Counted from the stretch's first letter, positions 1-10,280 are shown. The stretch: DNA of 64,000 nt from Bacteroidota bacterium (GCA_021777835.1 JAJYDC010000004.1:62001-126000), one strand, 5' to 3'. A program made the numbers and translations. The notes: generated from the sequence alone by a model not told the origin.

Positions 1-1
1 T

Positions 2-283
2 GCACGAACGATAGCAGTGAATCCTGAAGTAATTTTAATGGATGAACCTGCTAGTGCACTTGATCCGCTTTCTACTACGAAAATAGAAGAGCTTATTTTT
101 GAATTGAAAAAAGATTATACAATAGTTATTGTTACTCATAATATGCAGCAAGCCGCAAGAGTAAGTGACTTCACAGCATTTTTTTATATGGGCGAGTTAA
201 TAGAATATTCAGAAACAAAAAAAATGTTTGTGGCGCCAGTTAAAAAACAAACAGAGGATTATATCACGGGAAGGTTTGGATAA
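2..283 (+). CDS. pstB: Phosphate ABC transporter ATP-binding protein PstB, C-terminal part (5' end outside window)
   Basis: Open frame from base 2: [32 protein letters not shown]...[13 protein letters not shown]; Walker B/D-loop/H-loop typical of PstB; followed by phoU. Confidence 0.93.
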   Translation, partial: ARTIAVNPEVILMDEPASALDPLSTTKIEELIFELKKDYTIVIVTHNMQQAARVSDFTAFFYMGELIEYSETKKMFVAPVKKQTEDYITGRFG

Positions 284-391
284 AATATATATAATACTCG
301 TGAACTTATAGGGGGAGTGATTCTTTTAAGCGTAAGTTCAAGTTTAAGAATAAGACCAAGCCTAAGTTTAAGTTAAAGGAGATCAGGAAAT

Positions 392-1069
392 ATGGAAAGA
401 CATTTTGAAAAAGAGCTTGAAGAATTAATAACAACCATCAACAAAATGGCGTCGATAGTTGATGATCAAGTTGAAAATAGCTTTAGAGACATGGAAGACC
501 CGGGAGTTAGGTTGTATAAAGAAATCAAGCAAAGAGATAGGGAAGTAGATGCTTACGATAATCTAATTATGGCACAATGCGAAAATTTACTTGCATTATA
601 TCAACCTGTAGCTACAGATCTCCGTTTTATATTGACTGCTATCAAGATTGACAGCCAACTCGAAAGATGCGGTGATATTGCCGTAAATATAGCACAGCGT
701 GTAAAAAAGACAGATAACTTTAGGGATATAATAGTTCAAACAGATCTCCCGGAAATGTCTAAAATTGCTCGTGAAATGGTTAAAGATGCTATTACCTCAT
801 TTATAAATCGTGATAGTGAACTAGCAAAAACTATCTGGAAGAAAGATGATATTGTTGATGATTTCAATAAGAAAATATTCAAACAGCTAGTGGAGAAAAT
901 TCAATCAAACCCTGAAATTACAGAAGCATGTGCCCATCTTATTGTTCTATCAAGGCAAATTGAACGTCTAGCAGATCATGCTACTAATATATCCGAAGAT
1001 GTTATATTCTTAGTTGAGGCAGAAATTATTGCTCATCAAAAAAAATTAAGCGGATATCAATTCCCCTAA
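392..1069 (+). CDS. phoU: Phosphate signalling complex protein PhoU
   Basis: 225 aa, two PhoU repeats (ALYQPVATDLRFILTAIKIDSQLERCGDIAVNIA; LIVLSRQIERLADHATNISEDVIFLVEA); downstream of pstB. Confidence 0.95.
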   Translation: MERHFEKELEELITTINKMASIVDDQVENSFRDMEDPGVRLYKEIKQRDREVDAYDNLIMAQCENLLALYQPVATDLRFILTAIKIDSQLERCGDIAVNIAQRVKKTDNFRDIIVQTDLPEMSKIAREMVKDAITSFINRDSELAKTIWKKDDIVDDFNKKIFKQLVEKIQSNPEITEACAHLIVLSRQIERLADHATNISEDVIFLVEAEIIAHQKKLSGYQFP

Positions 1070-1151
1070 ATAACTTATAATAAATTGACAGATTTTCTGT
1101 AAATCGAAAGCGGGAAGCTTAGGTAAGTCTTAACATAATTAAATCATTAAT

Positions 1152-2621
1152 TTAGTGATCATCTTTTTTAATTTTATGCAATGCGGTTTTAATTCTCTTT
1201 ATTGATTCATTCTTACCAAGAATAAATAATATATCAAATACGCCCGGACCCACACTAAGTCCCGATACTGCTAATCTAAGAGGGTGAATCAATTTTCCTT
1301 TTCCTATATTTAAAGTTTCAGCAGTTATAGTCAAAGCCTTTTCAAAATCTTCTTTTGCCGGATCCATTAAAGCTGCAAAAGCTTCGCATAATTTATTTAA
1401 CTCGTCAGGGGTTTCAGATTTCCAGTTCTTATCTATTGCAGCTTGTTCGTATGCATTAGGAGCTTCAAAGAAAAATTTACTTTTAGTAAAATATTCGTTA
1501 ATAAAAATAACTCTTTCTTTCATGACATTAATAATTTTCAATAAATAATCGTCAGAAAAGTCTTGAAAGTTTATGTTCAGTTTTTGAGCTTCCTTTTTAA
1601 GGAATTGAAGAAGTTCTAAATCTGGTTTTTGACGGAGATGTTCAGAATTAAGCCAATTTAATTTTTCTAAATCGAATACTGCGCCTGATTTATTTACTCT
1701 TTCTAATGAAAACTTTTCAACCAATTCATCCATATTATAGAATTCTTTGTCGTCTCCTGCATTCCAGCCAAGCAATGCAACGAAATTAACCAATGCGTCG
1801 GGTAAAAATCCCTTTTTGCGATAATCTTCAACCGCAACATCTCCTTGGCGTTTACTTAGTTTAGTCCTATCGGGGTTAAGGAGCAACGGCAGATGTGCAA
1901 AAATTGGTTTTTCCCATTCAAAGAAATCATAGAGTAAAACATGCTTAGGAGTAGAAGAAAGCCATTCTTCACCGCGAATTACATGGGTAATCTGCATTAA
2001 ATGGTCATCAACAACATTGGCGAGATGATACGTAGGATAGCCGTCTCCTTTTATAAGAACCTGATCATCAACATTATTACTGTTAAACTCAACCTGCCCG
2101 CGCACTATATCATTAAAAATTATCTTTTTATCAGCTTCAACATTTAACCTTATTACATGCGATAATCCTTTATGAAGATTTTCATCAATTTCATTCTTAC
2201 TCAAATGAAGGCAATGCTTGTCATATTTGGCTTGCGGAAGTTTCAGGCGTTGTTGCTCTTCTCGAAGTTTATCTAACCGCTCAGGTGTACAAAAGCAGTA
2301 ATACGCTTTACCCTTTTCAATGAGTTCATCAGCAAAAGTTTTATAATAATGGAGTCTTTGAGATTGTAAATAAGGACCGAATTTATCGCTAGAACCGGGT
2401 CCTTCGTCATATTCAAGGCCACACCATTTTAACGATTCAACGAGATTATCTATAGCTCCTTCTACAAAACGGTTTCTGTCTGTATCTTCAATTCTAAGGA
2501 TGAACTTTCCATTATTATGTTTGGCAAATAAATAATTGTATAATGCAGTTCGTAAACCGCCTACATGCAAATACCCAGTGGGGCTTGGTGCAAATCTAAC
2601 TCTAGGTTTTTCGCTGATCAT
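1152..2621 (-). CDS. gltX: Glutamyl-tRNA synthetase
   Basis: 489 aa; RFAPSPTGYLHVGGLRTALYN HIGH region; KLSKRQGD KMSKS-like motif. Confidence 0.96.
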   Translation of the reverse strand: MISEKPRVRFAPSPTGYLHVGGLRTALYNYLFAKHNNGKFILRIEDTDRNRFVEGAIDNLVESLKWCGLEYDEGPGSSDKFGPYLQSQRLHYYKTFADELIEKGKAYYCFCTPERLDKLREEQQRLKLPQAKYDKHCLHLSKNEIDENLHKGLSHVIRLNVEADKKIIFNDIVRGQVEFNSNNVDDQVLIKGDGYPTYHLANVVDDHLMQITHVIRGEEWLSSTPKHVLLYDFFEWEKPIFAHLPLLLNPDRTKLSKRQGDVAVEDYRKKGFLPDALVNFVALLGWNAGDDKEFYNMDELVEKFSLERVNKSGAVFDLEKLNWLNSEHLRQKPDLELLQFLKKEAQKLNINFQDFSDDYLLKIINVMKERVIFINEYFTKSKFFFEAPNAYEQAAIDKNWKSETPDELNKLCEAFAALMDPAKEDFEKALTITAETLNIGKGKLIHPLRLAVSGLSVGPGVFDILFILGKNESIKRIKTALHKIKKDDH

Positions 2622-2702
2622 AAGTAACTCGAATTGAGATTAAAAAATAACGGAATTTACAGGGCGTGATTTTTAATAAAAATAAAGCAAAGAATGAAAA
2701 GA

Positions 2703-5060
2703 TTAAACAGCATTAACTTTGTCATCAGTATAGTATTTAACTTTTTCAATAAATTCCTGACTATCGATTGGTTTAGGAATATAATCGGTTGCTCCGGCTT
2801 CTAGGCACTTTTCTCTATCGCCTTTCATAGCAAATGCAGTTAGGGCAATAATTGGCACTTCCTTATAATCTTTCATCTGTCTAATTTTCTCGGTTGCTTC
2901 AAATCCATTCATTACCGGCATTTGCATATCCATAAGTATTAGATCAAATTTTTGCTTTTGTACTGCCTCAACAGCCTCAGCTCCATTTTCAACAACTACT
3001 ATCGATTCAAAATTATTTTTCTTAAGAAGTCTAGTAACAATTATTTGAGAATGCTTATAATCCTCAACCAAAAGAATTTTAATAGAATCCTTTTTGATAG
3101 CAATTTCTTCCGGTGTCGGCGGTTCATCAAACCGGTTAATCATCTGAGTAATAGCGTCAGAAAGTTGTTCTATATTTGTACTACTTTTCTTAAGGAGGTC
3201 CGAAAACATTCCATCAATCTTTTTTATATCTTCCTGATAATTTTCTTTACCAGTATAGATTATTATAGGCAGATTCGAAAATTTAGGGTTTGATTTTATT
3301 TGTTTAATCAAATCGAATCCGCTAATCTCAGGCATATCAAGGTCTATGATTGCAAGATCAAGAGTCAATGCCTCTATCATATTTGCTACTCGAGAAGAAT
3401 GAGACTCTGCAATTGCATTAAACCCCGCTTGTTCAATTGCTTCTTTAATTAAGCTTAAGGTAGGAATATCATCGTCAACAATTAAAATATTTGAGTCTTT
3501 TTTAAGTCTATAACTCGTCAAGACTTCTATAAGAAATTTATACTGGATAGGTTTTACAAAATACTCAACAGCGCCCATTAAAAAGGCTTTTTGCTGTTCA
3601 GCTTCGACAGAGCAAACTATTACAGGTGTATTTTTAGCGTTTTTATGTTCCCTAATTCTTTTGAGTAACTCAAAACCGTTAGCATCAGGTAAAACAATGT
3701 CCATAAGCACGGCAAGGAAAACTTCTTTATCAATCATTTTTATAGCTTGCTCTGCTGAGTTAACTATAGTCGGCTCATATCCCCACTTATTAAGGTAATT
3801 GCTTAGTAGCTTTGAGGTTGCATAATCATCTTCTACGACCAAAACTTTGTTTTTCTTTCCCGGTTTAGGTAGGGCGCTTATTTGTTTCTCAATTGTTGAA
3901 ACATTTTCGGAACCAATATTAAAATTGTAGGTAGTGCCTTTGCCCAATGAACTAGTGACCTCTATTTCTCCTTTTAAAAGTTCGATATATTTCTTTGCAA
4001 GAAGGAGGCTCAAACCTGTAGTGCTTCCTATCTTTGGATTTCCGAGTTCAATAAGGGAAAACGGTTTAAAAATTTCTTTTAGTTTATTTACAGAAATACC
4101 GGAACTAGTGTCGCTGATTCTAAAGTTAATCTTGTCTGATGATCCTTCAGATACCGATATTGATATTTTCCCTTTTTCAGTTAATCTTAAAGAATAAGTT
4201 ATTATGTTAGTAAAAATAAATCGAAGTTTTTGTACGTCAAGTCTAATGAAATCGGGTAATGTCTTTTCTATGCTAACTATAAACTCGATCTTATTCTTAT
4301 TTATCTTATCATTGAATGTTTTTATAACATCATCTACAAATGATTTGATATTAGTGTTTGACAATGCAGGCTTGCAGGATCCGTTATCAATTTTAGCAAG
4401 ATCGATTAAATCATTTAGTTCTGCAAGTAAATTGAAAGCGCTCTCTTTAAGAGTTGTTACATATTCTTTTTGAGTCTGGGTCAAATTATCTTCATACAAA
4501 AGGGAAGCAAAACCCATTATACTATTGACCGGAGTTCTAAGTTCCTGGGCTATATCAGAAATAAGCTCTGCTGTAGAAGTGGATGAAGACTTATCATTAC
4601 TTATCCAAATATTTACAATACTTGAAAGAATTTCGCCAACTGCTTCTATATTTTCTTTATCAGCTAAAGTAAATGCTGATTTCTTTGCAAGTTTTAATAA
4701 AATTGCGTTCTTAAGTGATGATTTTATTATTAAGCAAGATTCATATATTACATACTCCGAAATCTGAATTTCACAATCGCTCTGAGTATTTAATGATATT
4801 GCTTTAGATTTTTCTTTAAGTAGGCTACACGACTTACACTCAAAAACAGAATTTACCGAATATGATTTTTTTACATCACTTGATTTGCCGGTTAAGATGA
4901 TCCTATTTTGTTCATCAAATTTGAATAAAGCAGCGGATTGTAATTCATACTCATCTACTAAGAATTTGCATATTTCATTCTGGAAATCATGAGGAGATTT
5001 GGCTGCAAGGTTTAGCAGGTTGCTAATTTTGTTAAGAAATTCGGTCTTAGAATTTTGCAT
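2703..5060 (-). CDS. Hybrid sensor kinase-like protein: N-terminal GAF-like region, degenerate HisKA/HATPase, three receiver domains
   Basis: 785 aa; H-box region AQELRTPVNSIMGF, HATPase-like segment, then three receivers each with the conserved Asp (LMDIVLPD, IIDLDMPE, LMDMQMPV). Confidence 0.88.
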   Translation of the reverse strand: MQNSKTEFLNKISNLLNLAAKSPHDFQNEICKFLVDEYELQSAALFKFDEQNRIILTGKSSDVKKSYSVNSVFECKSCSLLKEKSKAISLNTQSDCEIQISEYVIYESCLIIKSSLKNAILLKLAKKSAFTLADKENIEAVGEILSSIVNIWISNDKSSSTSTAELISDIAQELRTPVNSIMGFASLLYEDNLTQTQKEYVTTLKESAFNLLAELNDLIDLAKIDNGSCKPALSNTNIKSFVDDVIKTFNDKINKNKIEFIVSIEKTLPDFIRLDVQKLRFIFTNIITYSLRLTEKGKISISVSEGSSDKINFRISDTSSGISVNKLKEIFKPFSLIELGNPKIGSTTGLSLLLAKKYIELLKGEIEVTSSLGKGTTYNFNIGSENVSTIEKQISALPKPGKKNKVLVVEDDYATSKLLSNYLNKWGYEPTIVNSAEQAIKMIDKEVFLAVLMDIVLPDANGFELLKRIREHKNAKNTPVIVCSVEAEQQKAFLMGAVEYFVKPIQYKFLIEVLTSYRLKKDSNILIVDDDIPTLSLIKEAIEQAGFNAIAESHSSRVANMIEALTLDLAIIDLDMPEISGFDLIKQIKSNPKFSNLPIIIYTGKENYQEDIKKIDGMFSDLLKKSSTNIEQLSDAITQMINRFDEPPTPEEIAIKKDSIKILLVEDYKHSQIIVTRLLKKNNFESIVVVENGAEAVEAVQKQKFDLILMDMQMPVMNGFEATEKIRQMKDYKEVPIIALTAFAMKGDREKCLEAGATDYIPKPIDSQEFIEKVKYYTDDKVNAV

Positions 5061-5307
5061 TTGATTCCTAAAAATTCTTGAGTGATAACTTTTAATACTC
5101 TCAAAATTATATTATCTGTAAATATAAATATTTAGAACTGAAAATGACAACAATTCTTATTATTGAGAAAACATTAGAATTAAGGAAAATTTTCAATAAT
5201 TAGATTTATAATAATATTATTTATTTATAACTGCAAAGTAAATTGTGTCTAAAATATATAAATTTGTTGTGATATTTCTCTTAATTTATTTTGGACAAAG
5301 GGATTAA

Positions 5308-6357
5308 ATGGTAACAAAGGCAAAAATACTAATTGCTGAAGATGAAAATATTATTGCAATTGATATTAGTAGAACATTGCAGAAATTAGGATATATTGTC
5401 CTTGGCTCTTCAAGAACCGGTAAAGAAATAATAAAAAAGTCTGAAGCGCTAAAACCTGATTTGGTTTTAATGGATATCATTCTTCATGAGGAGATGACTG
5501 GAATAGAGGCAGCGGAAAGTATTATGAAAGGTCTTGATATTCCTGTCGTATATTTAACAGCACTTGCAGATGATGAAACACTTCATCACGCAAAAATTAC
5601 AGAGCCATTTGGATATGTGCTAAAGCCGTTTGACGAGAGGACCTTACATTCGGCAATCGAAATAGCCTTGTATAAACATAAAATTAGTCGTCAGCTAAAG
5701 GAGAGAACCCTAGAATTAGAAGAGGAGAGAAACAAATCAAATGAGCTTCTTCATAATATTTTCCCAGCCGAAATAGTTAAGGAATTAAGAGAAAATGGTT
5801 TTATAAAACCTCGTGAGTTTTCAAATGTCACTCTTCTTTTTACTGATTTCCAAGGTTTTACCTCAATGGCTTCTAAAATGCCGCCGCAAATTCTTGTAAA
5901 TGAACTTAATGATATTTTCAAAAGTTTTGATACAATTTTGGAAAGCCACCAACTGGAAAAATTAAAAACGATGGGTGATTCATATATGGTTGCAGGCGGT
6001 TTACCAAAAGAAAATTCAGACCATGCTAAAAGGATAATCGATGCTGCACTTGAAATGCAGTCGTTCCTTAGCAATAGGAATCTAACTTCAGAATATAAAT
6101 GGGAAATGCGTTCCGGAGCCCACTCCGGTAATGTTGTTGCAGGAGTTGTGGGGTTGAAAAAATTCACATATGATGTTTGGGGAAACACTGTTAATATTGC
6201 AAACTTAATGGAGCGCTATAGTATGCCGGGAATGCTTACTGTAACTGAAGCTACTTATAATCTTGTTAAAGAAAATTACCATTTTAAATTTAAAGAGAAA
6301 GTTGATGTTATAGGCAACGGAGAGATAAACACTTATTTTGTACTAGGAGCCAAGTAG
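5308..6357 (+). CDS. Response regulator with class III adenylate/guanylate cyclase output domain
   Basis: 349 aa; receiver (AEDENII, LMDIIL, LKPF), coiled coil, cyclase motifs LFTDFQGFT, KLKTMGDSYM, FTYDVWGNTVNIAN. Confidence 0.93.
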   Translation: MVTKAKILIAEDENIIAIDISRTLQKLGYIVLGSSRTGKEIIKKSEALKPDLVLMDIILHEEMTGIEAAESIMKGLDIPVVYLTALADDETLHHAKITEPFGYVLKPFDERTLHSAIEIALYKHKISRQLKERTLELEEERNKSNELLHNIFPAEIVKELRENGFIKPREFSNVTLLFTDFQGFTSMASKMPPQILVNELNDIFKSFDTILESHQLEKLKTMGDSYMVAGGLPKENSDHAKRIIDAALEMQSFLSNRNLTSEYKWEMRSGAHSGNVVAGVVGLKKFTYDVWGNTVNIANLMERYSMPGMLTVTEATYNLVKENYHFKFKEKVDVIGNGEINTYFVLGAK

Positions 6358-6367
6358 AATTAGCTAA

Positions 6368-8383
6368 TTAGATCTTTACCTCAATCTGTAAACCAAGTCT
6401 ATTATCAAGATTTCCTTCAATAGTAGAATAACCGGTGCTAAGGCTTTTGACGTTTGGTTTTAATGTTTCTGAATATTTTAATGTAATATCTAAATAATTG
6501 GAAATATCATATTTGAATATAATATACCACCTTGAACCTTCGCCTAAATAAATGTTGCCTGAAAGGAATCCTGCCATATCATTTTCGTAATCATAAATTG
6601 CAGTATTTATGGATGCAGCACTAAAAAAAGACACGCGGGAAATTATATTTAGTTTCCCAAACATTGTATAATTAATCTCCTGGCTACTAAGAAAGCCGTC
6701 TTCGATCTTATTTGATTTCGGCTCATTGAAATTGCTATAAGTGAAAGACCCTCTTAATTGAAGTTGACTGGAAACCTTATATACAAGTTCAATTTTAGAT
6801 AAATATTTTATTCCAGTCATTATATAATACTGGCTAGCATTAGCCTCTGAATAGTCCTTCTTTTCTCTACGTATTCTGAGCTTAATTCTAATATTATTGG
6901 AGAGTTTAGAACTAATGCCGAAGAAGAATTCATCCCCTCTAGAAGGCAAGGGGTTATCGTATGATGCGTAAGGGAAGCTGAATTGATCGTAATAAAAATT
7001 TACTGTTCCCAATAATGTCCGCCATTTAAAGCCTGCATAAAAGCCGATTTCATTGTTAGTTGCCCCTGATCTTTCACCAAATCCGCTCCCGTGCAAATTG
7101 ACATAATTGTATGGATAATTCCGTATGGAAGACATAAAAATAAAGTCTCTGCTTGCAGCTATTTGTATAGTCGCAAAAGAAGAAATAGATCTACCGTTAA
7201 TTGCAGATTCTCCGGAAAGTGACATATTCTCAAAATATATGTTATAAAAAAAAGAATAGTAATCAAAATTATTTCCGGTTTTTTTATAAGTTGATGTTGG
7301 AGCAAATGGGTTTGAGAAATTTGAATGATAAAATAATATACCTCCGGTTATTGAATTATTGTAGCTATAACTTACGCTGCTCCCGAAGAGCATTTCGGAT
7401 GATTTATCGACCGCACTCAATTCAACTAAAGTTCTGTGCAATCCATCTAATGGGGTAGAAAGTATTGAACCACTAATCGAATCAATCTTAGCATCGAATT
7501 TATTTTTAGAAATAAAACCTGCAAAATTAAATCCATTAAATGAGATACTTCCTGTTATACCACGATAAAAGTTGTTTTCATTAGAGGATATATATGGTAC
7601 TGCTGTGTAGCATTTTTTTGCACCCGGAATAATTGCTTCAGAGCCTTTTGAAAATCCGTTACTCCCTCCGACTGCAATTCCGTACCCAAATTGAATTTGA
7701 TAATCTCCAATTATGAAATAATCTAATGGCTTTAAATTCTTTATATCAAAATAGAAAGAAGAAAAATCAGTGACTGAGGTTTCCCCGGCGTCCTTATCTA
7801 CAAGCGCTCCAGCTTGAAGGTTATTTCCGTATGATATTCCAAATTTATTGTAAAAATGATATGGTGAGCCTGTAAATTTATGCTCGCTGAACCCGCTCCT
7901 TGTTTGTAAATCTTCAGTCATTCTATTTTTCAAATAAAATCTTATATAATTCTTTTCCGGCAACGAAAAATATACATTCGCTTTAGTTTTATTACTTACA
8001 GAACTTTTTATTTCAACTTTGATAAATGGAAGAATTTTTTCAATTAACTCTGAAGGAATATTTTTAATGAAGAAAAGTTCAGCCTTTGAGAAAAAAGGGC
8101 CGAAAGAGTCGCGTTGCTTTATTATAGTCCGAGCGATTGATAAATCAACATAAGGGATTGCTTGAAGTTCTGCGATGCAGGCTTTATTTATATCGACTGG
8201 ATTGTTAATTAGGCTTTCAATCAAATCAATAGACGGATTTGGATCATTTTGATCGGCATTTTCCTTTACATAATCGTCAATAATATCTTCCATGTTATAA
8301 CTAACGGAATCACTTTGTCCATAAATATTAAGTGAAAACGAAAATAAAAGTAGAAATATTACCTTCAGTTTACTAACCCTCAT
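6368..8383 (-). CDS. Helix-hairpin-helix (ComEA-like) domain fused to outer-membrane beta-barrel
   Basis: 671 aa; signal peptide; NPVDINKACIAELQAIPYVDLSIARTIIKQRDSFGPFFSKAEL HhH repeats; C-terminal alternating aromatic/polar strands. Confidence 0.75.
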   Translation of the reverse strand: MRVSKLKVIFLLLFSFSLNIYGQSDSVSYNMEDIIDDYVKENADQNDPNPSIDLIESLINNPVDINKACIAELQAIPYVDLSIARTIIKQRDSFGPFFSKAELFFIKNIPSELIEKILPFIKVEIKSSVSNKTKANVYFSLPEKNYIRFYLKNRMTEDLQTRSGFSEHKFTGSPYHFYNKFGISYGNNLQAGALVDKDAGETSVTDFSSFYFDIKNLKPLDYFIIGDYQIQFGYGIAVGGSNGFSKGSEAIIPGAKKCYTAVPYISSNENNFYRGITGSISFNGFNFAGFISKNKFDAKIDSISGSILSTPLDGLHRTLVELSAVDKSSEMLFGSSVSYSYNNSITGGILFYHSNFSNPFAPTSTYKKTGNNFDYYSFFYNIYFENMSLSGESAINGRSISSFATIQIAASRDFIFMSSIRNYPYNYVNLHGSGFGERSGATNNEIGFYAGFKWRTLLGTVNFYYDQFSFPYASYDNPLPSRGDEFFFGISSKLSNNIRIKLRIRREKKDYSEANASQYYIMTGIKYLSKIELVYKVSSQLQLRGSFTYSNFNEPKSNKIEDGFLSSQEINYTMFGKLNIISRVSFFSAASINTAIYDYENDMAGFLSGNIYLGEGSRWYIIFKYDISNYLDITLKYSETLKPNVKSLSTGYSTIEGNLDNRLGLQIEVKI

Positions 8384-8405
8384 TAGTCTATAGATTTTTT
8401 AACGA

Positions 8406-9239
8406 TTATTCATATTTAAAATTTTGATTATTATTATCAAAACTTAATATAATACCAATCTGATGCGTTATCCCTAGTTCTTGATGAGTAAAGACCGCAT
8501 AATCAAACCTTAGGAAAGAATAATTAACACCAACACCCGCTGAATATTTAGAAGGCTCATTTGAAAAGCCAGTACGTATTGAAAAATATTTTACAAAATT
8601 GTACTCTATTCCGAATAATATAGAAGCATTCTGAATTATGTCTTTATTCATAGCCAGATGAATTGTTAATTTGTCAGTGACTATATAACTCAATCCCGTA
8701 TTGAGAATGATTGGGATTTGATTTGGTTCGCTTGTGAAGGAAGCACGGTTAACATTATGCAGGTAAAATCCCCAACGCAGTACATTAGTTAGAAAAGCAA
8801 TCCCGCCAATATTTATATATAAAGCTGAAGTTGAACCATAATTTCTTATTGATACGCCATGCAAATTTATTGCAGCGCCGCATAAGAATTTGTTTTGATA
8901 GTTGTATGAATAGCCAATTGACAATTTGTTCTCCTTATAGAGTTCAAAACCGTAGGTCATTCCGCCAACGGCAAATGAGCCAAACGAAAATGGTTCTTTG
9001 TAAGCAACATACCCATTTGCCATTTCGTATAACCCGAACGGAGCGGGGGAGTAATAAACACCAGCCTCACGCTTCATAAATTGTGATAAACCAGCTGGAT
9101 TATTAAACAAAGCAAAAACGTCGCCATTAGTCGAAGCGTCTGAATTGGAAAGAGAAACTTGTTTAGCCCCCGGACTTATTTGAGGAAAATTAATACTGCT
9201 GTAAAAAAGCATTATTAAAGTAATCAAGATGATGCGCAA
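8406..9239 (-). CDS. PorV/PorQ-like outer membrane protein
   Basis: 277 aa, signal peptide; FALFNNPAGLSQ motif typical of PorV/PorQ-like barrels. Confidence 0.6.
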   Translation of the reverse strand: MRIILITLIMLFYSSINFPQISPGAKQVSLSNSDASTNGDVFALFNNPAGLSQFMKREAGVYYSPAPFGLYEMANGYVAYKEPFSFGSFAVGGMTYGFELYKENKLSIGYSYNYQNKFLCGAAINLHGVSIRNYGSTSALYINIGGIAFLTNVLRWGFYLHNVNRASFTSEPNQIPIILNTGLSYIVTDKLTIHLAMNKDIIQNASILFGIEYNFVKYFSIRTGFSNEPSKYSAGVGVNYSFLRFDYAVFTHQELGITHQIGIILSFDNNNQNFKYE

Positions 9240-9321
9240 TTCCCAGGTACCCCTAAATTTGTTGTTAGATTATAGTTAAATTTATATATTAAATCAATAT
9301 TTATTTTGACCTTTAGGAAAA

Positions 9322-10209
9322 GTGATGAAAAAAATAATAGTTATCTTTTTTATATTAACGGCAGTTTCTTTTGCTCAGGAGCTTAATTGTAAAGTAACTG
9401 TAAATATGGATAATCTTACAAATGCTAGCCGAGATTTGCTTTCAGATTTTCAAAATACAATATCTGACTACTTAAATAAAACCAGGTTTACTTCACAAGA
9501 CTGGCAGGGCGATCGAATAAATTGCTCATTTACTATTTTATTTCTGACAGGTACAACAGATTTCAATTATACCGCTCAAGTGATAGTTACAAGCCAGCGC
9601 CCTGTTTACAGATCAGTTAAAAACACTTTGATGCTAAGCATAAACGATCCTATGTGGATATTTTCCTACCAAAAAGGTCAAGGGTTATTCTTAAATCAAA
9701 ATTCATTTAATCCGCTAACAAGTTTTCTTGATTACTATGCATATATGATAATAGGTTTCGATATGGAGTCAGACTATCAATTCGGAGGCACACCCTTTTT
9801 TAATAAGGCAATAAATATTGTTAACCTTGCTACAACATCTTCGTCATCAAAGGGGTGGATAAGAACGAGCGGTTCTTATAGCAGGCAAGCTTTGGTTGAG
9901 GATCTCTTGAATGACAAGTATAGACCTTTTCGTGAGGCATTCTATCAATATTACTATGGCATAGATATCTTTCCGATAAATCCCAAAATCGGTCAACAAA
10001 AAATTGTTTCTTTAATAAATACAATTTACTCGATGCGGGATAAAATTGATTTTTTAAGTATACTAATTAAAACTTTTTTTGATGCGCGAAGCGGAGAGAT
10101 TGTTGAGTATTTGAAAGGATATCCTGACAGTAATATTTATACTATTCTTAAGCGGATTGATCCGTCCCATACGTCAAGATATGATGCAGCAATAAATGCT
10201 ACCCCTTAA
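9322..10209 (+). CDS. DUF4835 family (PorD-like) T9SS-associated protein
   Basis: 295 aa; FAQELNCKVTVNMDNL...FQNTISDYLNKTRFTSQDW and FLDYYAYMIIGFDMESD patterns characteristic of the DUF4835/PorD family. Confidence 0.8.
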   Translation: MMKKIIVIFFILTAVSFAQELNCKVTVNMDNLTNASRDLLSDFQNTISDYLNKTRFTSQDWQGDRINCSFTILFLTGTTDFNYTAQVIVTSQRPVYRSVKNTLMLSINDPMWIFSYQKGQGLFLNQNSFNPLTSFLDYYAYMIIGFDMESDYQFGGTPFFNKAINIVNLATTSSSSKGWIRTSGSYSRQALVEDLLNDKYRPFREAFYQYYYGIDIFPINPKIGQQKIVSLINTIYSMRDKIDFLSILIKTFFDARSGEIVEYLKGYPDSNIYTILKRIDPSHTSRYDAAINATP

Positions 10210-10280
10210 TGTTCTAATGAATTATAATAATTAAAGTTGTCGCTAATTTCTATTTGACTTTCCGTTTATTACAATTAATA

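Noticed and set aside
324-380. Repeated AAGTTTAAG-like words upstream of phoU
   Set aside because: Imperfect, AT/purine-biased low complexity; no consistent spacing to support a regulatory array
2952-4767. Plus-strand ORFs 2952-3293, 3934-4197, 4204-4473 and 4525-4767
   Set aside because: Antisense to the well-supported hybrid kinase gene; no family motifs
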